From NCBI GenBank assembly GCA_964386795.1, contig CAYLUE010000032.1, positions 1 to 18,679 of the forward strand: a stretch of DNA of 18,679 nucleotides. The letters run 5' to 3'. Position 1 is the stretch's first letter; every line of letters begins with the position of its first letter. This stretch comes from TMED108 sp964386795. Its GTDB lineage: Bacteria; Fidelibacterota; Marinisomatia; Marinisomatales; TCS55. The translations under genes were made by a program, and so were the position numbers. Of this stretch, positions 15,094 through 18,679 are shown piece by piece. Below the pieces are notes generated by a model, which saw only the letters and a list, made by a program, of their open reading frames with translations, did not search any database and was not told the DNA's origin.

Positions 15094-15100
15094 TGCTACA

Positions 15101-16855
15101 ATGAGAACATATCAAGATATCGACACTTTTACCGATTGGGAACATGAAGAAAAAAATCAATTTTCTTTAGCGGTAACCAAAGGCTTGATAATGGACATGG
15201 TTCGCAAAGCCAACTCGGGACACAGCGGTGGCCCCATGTCTTCTGCAGATTTTACTCAAATACTTTTTACAGAATATCTCAGTTTTGATCCAACTGAACC
15301 GGATTGGTTTAATAGGGATAGATTTATTCTTTCCGCGGGACATGAATCCGCATTGATGTATGCCATGCTGTATCAAATTGGATGGCTTGATCGTAATGAT
15401 ATTAGTAATTTTCGCCAGCTACATAGCAAGACACCAGGACACCCTGAGGTTGAGATTCCTGGAGTAGAGGCTACAACCGGTCCATTAGGTCAAGGGTTTG
15501 CAATGGCGGTAGGTATGGCCACAGCAGAATCAATTCTTCGTGCAAACTTCAATAAAATCAATGAAAAACAATCGGATGAAGTCTTTGGTCATTATACGTA
15601 TGTAGTTGCTGGTGATGGCGATTTCCAAGAACCGGTTGTTCTGGGCGCTGGATCAATGGCAGGACATTGGGGTTTATCCAAATTAATTGTCTATTACGAC
15701 TCGAATAATGCTCAGATTTCAGGGAAAGTAGATCGCTCTGACTCTACTAATTATGCTCAAGTTTTTGAAGGTTTTGGCTGGCATGTTCAAGAAATTGATG
15801 GCCATGATCATGAGAAGATTAGAGCAGCTATTGAGAAAGCTCAGGTTGTTGATAGGCCTAGTTTAATTATTGGTACTACAATTATGGCTAAAGGTGCAGC
15901 GAATGTTGAAGGTGACCATGAAACCCATGGCGCTCCCCTAGCTCATGATGAAATAAAAGCTACCAAAGAAAAGCTTGGACTTCCTCAAGAAGAATTCTAT
16001 TTACCAAAAGAGGTTGTGGAGCATTTTCAAAATAGATTTAAAACGTTAATTAAGTCATCGAAAGTATGGAAGTCACAAATTAATGCTGCTTGCCAAAACA
16101 GCGATTTTGATAGTTTTTGGAAAAGCTTATTTCAGAAAAGCTACGCTGAATTAGAATATCCAAATTTTGAAAATGGAGCTAGTTTAGCAACTAGAAAAGC
16201 ATTTGGAGCGACCCTGGACAAGTTTGCGAATCAAATTCCAAATCTTGTTGGAGGATCGGCAGATCTTGAACCTTCAAATTATACGGGAAATTTTGCAATG
16301 GAATTTGGTGATTTTTCCAAGGATAATCGAATGGGTCGNNNNNNNNNNNNNNNNNNNNNNNNNNNNNNNNNNNNNNNNNNNNNNNNNNNNNNNNNNNNNN
16401 NNNNNNNNNNNNNNNNNNNNNNNNNNNNNNNNNNNNNNGCATCAATGGATGCTATAATTGATGGGGTAAATAAAGGCGCATATACTGTCTATGATTCCGA
16501 TAGCCCTGAGCTAATATTTCTCGCAACAGGATCTGAGGTTAGCTTGGCAATTGAAGTCGCTCAAAAAATGACCGATAAAAGAATCAGAGTAGTTAGTATG
16601 CCTTGCTGGGAAATCTTTGAATCACAATCTTTGGATTACCGTGAATCACTAATACCAACAAGAGGGGCGATGAAAATTTCTTTTGAAGCTGGGATCACCT
16701 TGGGATGGGAACGATTTACTGGTAGCAATGGATTATCAATTGGAATTAATCATTTCGGTGCATCTGCGCCTGGTCCGGATTTAGCTGAAGAGTTTGGTTT
16801 TACTGTAGAAAAAATCGAACCGAAAATAAGAGAGCATTTGGCTTCATTATTATGA
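15101..16855 (+). CDS. tkt: Transketolase (contains assembly gap)
   Basis: This thiamine-diphosphate enzyme moves two-carbon ketol units between sugar phosphates, linking pentose phosphates to glycolysis or to the Calvin cycle. Visible family features are GHSGGPMSSAD (40-50), SAGHESALMYAML with H81, TGPLGQGFAMAVGMA, the ThDP-binding GDGDFQE with its later YDSNNAQISG, and HETHGAPLAHDE. Beyond the gap lie LIFLATGSEVSLAIEVA and GITLGWERFTGSNG. A run of 100 Ns (16339-16438) cuts the pyrimidine-binding domain just before the expected VRE catalytic glutamate. Read through the Ns it is 584 residues, against roughly 660 for typical transketolases, so the true gap is likely longer than 100 bases. It overlaps rpiB by 4 bases (ATGA). 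Confidence 0.95.
   Translation: MRTYQDIDTFTDWEHEEKNQFSLAVTKGLIMDMVRKANSGHSGGPMSSADFTQILFTEYLSFDPTEPDWFNRDRFILSAGHESALMYAMLYQIGWLDRNDISNFRQLHSKTPGHPEVEIPGVEATTGPLGQGFAMAVGMATAESILRANFNKINEKQSDEVFGHYTYVVAGDGDFQEPVVLGAGSMAGHWGLSKLIVYYDSNNAQISGKVDRSDSTNYAQVFEGFGWHVQEIDGHDHEKIRAAIEKAQVVDRPSLIIGTTIMAKGAANVEGDHETHGAPLAHDEIKATKEKLGLPQEEFYLPKEVVEHFQNRFKTLIKSSKVWKSQINAACQNSDFDSFWKSLFQKSYAELEYPNFENGASLATRKAFGATLDKFANQIPNLVGGSADLEPSNYTGNFAMEFGDFSKDNRMGXXXXXXXXXXXXXXXXXXXXXXXXXXXXXXXXXXASMDAIIDGVNKGAYTVYDSDSPELIFLATGSEVSLAIEVAQKMTDKRIRVVSMPCWEIFESQSLDYRESLIPTRGAMKISFEAGITLGWERFTGSNGLSIGINHFGASAPGPDLAEEFGFTVEKIEPKIREHLASLL
16339..16438. other. Assembly gap (100 Ns) in tkt
   Basis: Exactly 100 N bases. Comparison with the usual order of transketolase motifs suggests more than 100 residues are absent here (the VRE block, the THDSIGVGEDGPTHQP-type block and the ARQ-type loop). 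The real distance is therefore probably 300-400 bases. Confidence 0.97.
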
Positions 16856-17289
16856 AAATACACCTAGCAACAGACCACGCCGGCTTAGATCTTAAAAATG
16901 CTATCAAAGCATACTTAATTGAACACAGTCATGATGTTACCGATCATGGTGCTCACGAATATGACGCCCAAGATGATTATCCTGATTTCATTTTTCCTTG
17001 CGCTAACGCTGTTGCTTTAGATAGCAAAAGCAGAGGAATAATACTTGGCGGTTCTGGGCAAGGAGAAGCAATGGCAGCAAATAGAGTTAAAGGGGTTAGG
17101 GCAGCCGTATTCTACAATGGTCCTGATGATATAATAAAGCTTTCAAGAGAGCATAATAATGCAAATATACTTTCATTGGGTGCCCGCTTTATGAGTGAAT
17201 CAGAAATATATAGAGTTATTGAAATGTGGTTAAATGAACCATTCGAAGGAGGTCGGCATATTAGAAGAATAGATAAATTGGATGACTAA
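16852..17289 (+). CDS. rpiB: Ribose-5-phosphate isomerase B (RpiB/LacAB family, glutamate type)
   Basis: This 145-residue cytoplasmic enzyme interconverts ribose 5-phosphate and ribulose 5-phosphate. Family features are ATDHAGLDLK with D8-H9, DYPDF (42-46), the phosphate loop GGSGQGEAMAANR (66-78), GVRAAVF, REHNNANILSLGAR (99-112) and the C-terminal FEGGRHIRRIDKL. In E. coli RpiB the loop begins CGTG and its Cys is the base. Here that Cys is Gly66 and Glu72 follows, as in the mycobacterial type, where a loop glutamate acts as base. The start codon overlaps the tkt stop as ATGA. With rpe and tkt it completes most of the non-oxidative pentose phosphate pathway; transaldolase is not in this window. 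Confidence 0.94.
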   Translation: MKIHLATDHAGLDLKNAIKAYLIEHSHDVTDHGAHEYDAQDDYPDFIFPCANAVALDSKSRGIILGGSGQGEAMAANRVKGVRAAVFYNGPDDIIKLSREHNNANILSLGARFMSESEIYRVIEMWLNEPFEGGRHIRRIDKLDD

Positions 17290-17319
17290 AGCTGTCGATA
17301 TAGAAGTAATTATTCTTTA

Positions 17320-18679
17320 ATGTTTGGCGCTTCAAATCAATTATTAAATAACCTCTTATTTTGGATCTCAAGGAAAAAGTGGCTAATCGCCACTTTTTTT
17401 ATTAGCATTACAATATTTTATCTCCCTACCCCTGATGGCCTTAGCGCAGAAGGCCACCGCACCTTAATCATTGTAGTTACGGCCTTAATATTAATTATTT
17501 CTGAGTCCATTCCCATTCCGGCCGTGGCTATTTTAATTTTAATTATGGAAGTAGTCCTAGGCGTAGATACCCCGGACGGCGTCGCATCATCATTTATGAG
17601 TGATGCTGTATTCTTCATTATGGGATCATTAATGCTTGCAGTTGCAATTGTTCATCAAGGTTTAGATAAGCACCTTGCGCTGGTTATTATTGCCCTTACA
17701 GGAAACAAGACTTGGCGTATTTCATTTGGCTTTGTTGCCGTATCTGCGATCATGGCATCATTTATTGGTGAGCACACTGTTGCTGCAATGATGCTACCGG
17801 TAGCGCTATCATTAATAAAAAATTCAGGTATTGGTATTGAAAAATCTAGTAGATTATCCACTCTGTTGCTTTTTTCAATAGCTTACGGCTGTGCTCTTGG
17901 ATCTATTGGCACACCATCAGGTGGAGGTAGAAATGCTATCATGATTGGATACTTAGCCGAATTTGGATTGGCAAATATCTCTTATTTAGATTGGATGAAA
18001 TATGCCTATCCAATGCTTTTGCTTGAGATACCATTAGCTTCAGTAATTCTTTGGTATACTTTCCCACCTGAAAAAAGAATTATGGATTCAGCCATTAGAA
18101 AATTAAAAGTTAATGTTATGAAATCAGGTCCATTAAATAACAATCAAAAATTATCCATTATCGTATTTGTTTTTGTCTTTATTGGATGGATTTTTTTAAG
18201 TCCCAAAATTGGCCTAGGGATAGTTGCGCTATCCGGTGTATTTCTGTATTTATCATTTAGATTAATCGAATGGAATGATATTGCAACTAGAATGAACTGG
18301 GGAATAGTTATTCTTTTTGGTTCTGCTATTTCGCTTGGGATTCAAATGAAGGAAACAGGAGCTGCATTGTGGTTAGCAGAAAGTTTTCTCGAATACTTTC
18401 AAGCCCATGTTAACGATATGACAGTTGTGCGATGGAGCTTTTCGGTTATTTTATGCTCAATACTAACAAACCTATTAAGTAATGCTGCGACTGTTGCCGT
18501 TCTTGGCCCTATCGTGCTTGATATGGGAGGAGATCCGGTAGTGATGGGGATGGCTACCTCAATTGCATCTGCTTTTGCTTACTTGACAATTGTAGCTTCT
18601 CCAACTTGCATGATTATACATTCTACAGGCCTTGTAAGTTCTAGCGATTTCTTTAAAGCAGGATGGAAATTGTTTTTTG
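17320..18679 (+). CDS. SLC13/DASS-type transporter, 3' end cut by window edge
   Basis: The frame stays open from ATG 17320 to the last base, giving 453 residues with no stop; few residues should be missing. It is a polytopic membrane protein of the divalent anion:sodium symporter class. TM1 (about 21-35) is followed by the typical LPTPDGLSAEGHRTL and SESIPIPAVAIL. The two inverted halves each carry a hairpin: GEHTVAAMMLPV (150-161) and LSNAATVAVLGPI (386-398). Family proteins usually have SNT in both. The second half is close (SNA), while the first is EHT, so ion or substrate choice may differ. Substrates in this family are sulfate, dicarboxylates or phosphate; none can be assigned. It lies 30 bases after rpiB. 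A terminator-like hairpin falls within codons 19-27. Confidence 0.85.
   Translation, partial: MFGASNQLLNNLLFWISRKKWLIATFFISITIFYLPTPDGLSAEGHRTLIIVVTALILIISESIPIPAVAILILIMEVVLGVDTPDGVASSFMSDAVFFIMGSLMLAVAIVHQGLDKHLALVIIALTGNKTWRISFGFVAVSAIMASFIGEHTVAAMMLPVALSLIKNSGIGIEKSSRLSTLLLFSIAYGCALGSIGTPSGGGRNAIMIGYLAEFGLANISYLDWMKYAYPMLLLEIPLASVILWYTFPPEKRIMDSAIRKLKVNVMKSGPLNNNQKLSIIVFVFVFIGWIFLSPKIGLGIVALSGVFLYLSFRLIEWNDIATRMNWGIVILFGSAISLGIQMKETGAALWLAESFLEYFQAHVNDMTVVRWSFSVILCSILTNLLSNAATVAVLGPIVLDMGGDPVVMGMATSIASAFAYLTIVASPTCMIIHSTGLVSSSDFFKAGWKLFF
17374..17400 (+). terminator. Intrinsic-terminator-like hairpin inside the SLC13 gene start
   Basis: AAAAAGTGGC (17374-17383) pairs perfectly with GCCACTTTTT (17389-17398) around the loop TAATC, and the T-run continues to 17400 (7 Ts). 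This is the classic form of a rho-independent terminator for the rpe-tkt-rpiB transcript, 85 bases after the rpiB stop. It also lies inside the first TM-coding part of the next gene. Its sequence is therefore both coding (KKWLIATFF) and terminator-like. Confidence 0.6.

Noticed and set aside
17418..17861. Two minus-strand open frames opposite the SLC13 gene
   Set aside because: They are antisense to the transporter's membrane helices; the plus-strand frame is continuous and clearly the real gene.

Overview
The window is AT-rich and looks like a single-cell or metagenome scaffold from a free-living Gram-negative bacterium. Two 100-base N runs are scaffold gaps. TonB-dependent receptors with N-terminal CarboxypepD-regulatory-like domains, a HmuY-like lipoprotein, TolB-like PD40 and PDZ-tailed M28 proteins, and large secreted amidohydrolases all suggest the Bacteroidota or wider FCB group. 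A marine Marinimicrobia (SAR406)-type lineage is a reasonable guess, but no rRNA or marker gene here proves it.

Layout, left to right. (1) 116-3413, plus strand: an FTR1-type iron permease followed after 4 bases by a FecA-like TonB-dependent receptor. Together they could carry ferric iron across both membranes. A strong hairpin lies just upstream. (2) 3516-5868, plus strand: a secreted M28 zinc peptidase lipoprotein with a C-terminal PDZ domain, then a membrane-anchored PD40 propeller protein, 10 bases apart. (3) 5988-9265, plus strand: a TetR regulator, a second TonB-dependent receptor and a HmuY-like lipoprotein. This resembles the HmuR/HmuY heme-uptake pair under a local regulator. The receptor has no ATG, GTG or TTG at its real 5' end and appears to start at ATT (6614), so a search limited to ordinary starts loses its first 98 residues, signal peptide included. 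(4) 9344-14309, minus strand: a LOG/TIGR00730-like protein interrupted by a gap, then a 995-residue two-module amidohydrolase and a 436-residue amidohydrolase-like protein overlapping at TAATG. Only one of the three amidohydrolase-type modules keeps the HxH metal motif. (5) 14428-17289, plus strand: rpe, tkt and rpiB, a compact set for the non-oxidative pentose phosphate pathway; tkt contains the second gap. (6) 17320 to the window end, plus strand: an SLC13/DASS-type transporter, truncated by the window edge, with a terminator-like hairpin inside its first 81 coding bases.

No tRNA, rRNA, CRISPR array, insertion sequence or phage gene was recognised. No gene-free stretch exceeds 300 bases; the longest are about 100-120 bases (1-115, 3414-3515, 5869-5987, 14310-14427). 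The most interesting points are the ATT-initiated receptor in the heme-type operon, the terminator-like hairpin embedded in the transporter gene, the FTR1 leader hairpin and the amidohydrolase operon with two metal-site-deficient modules.
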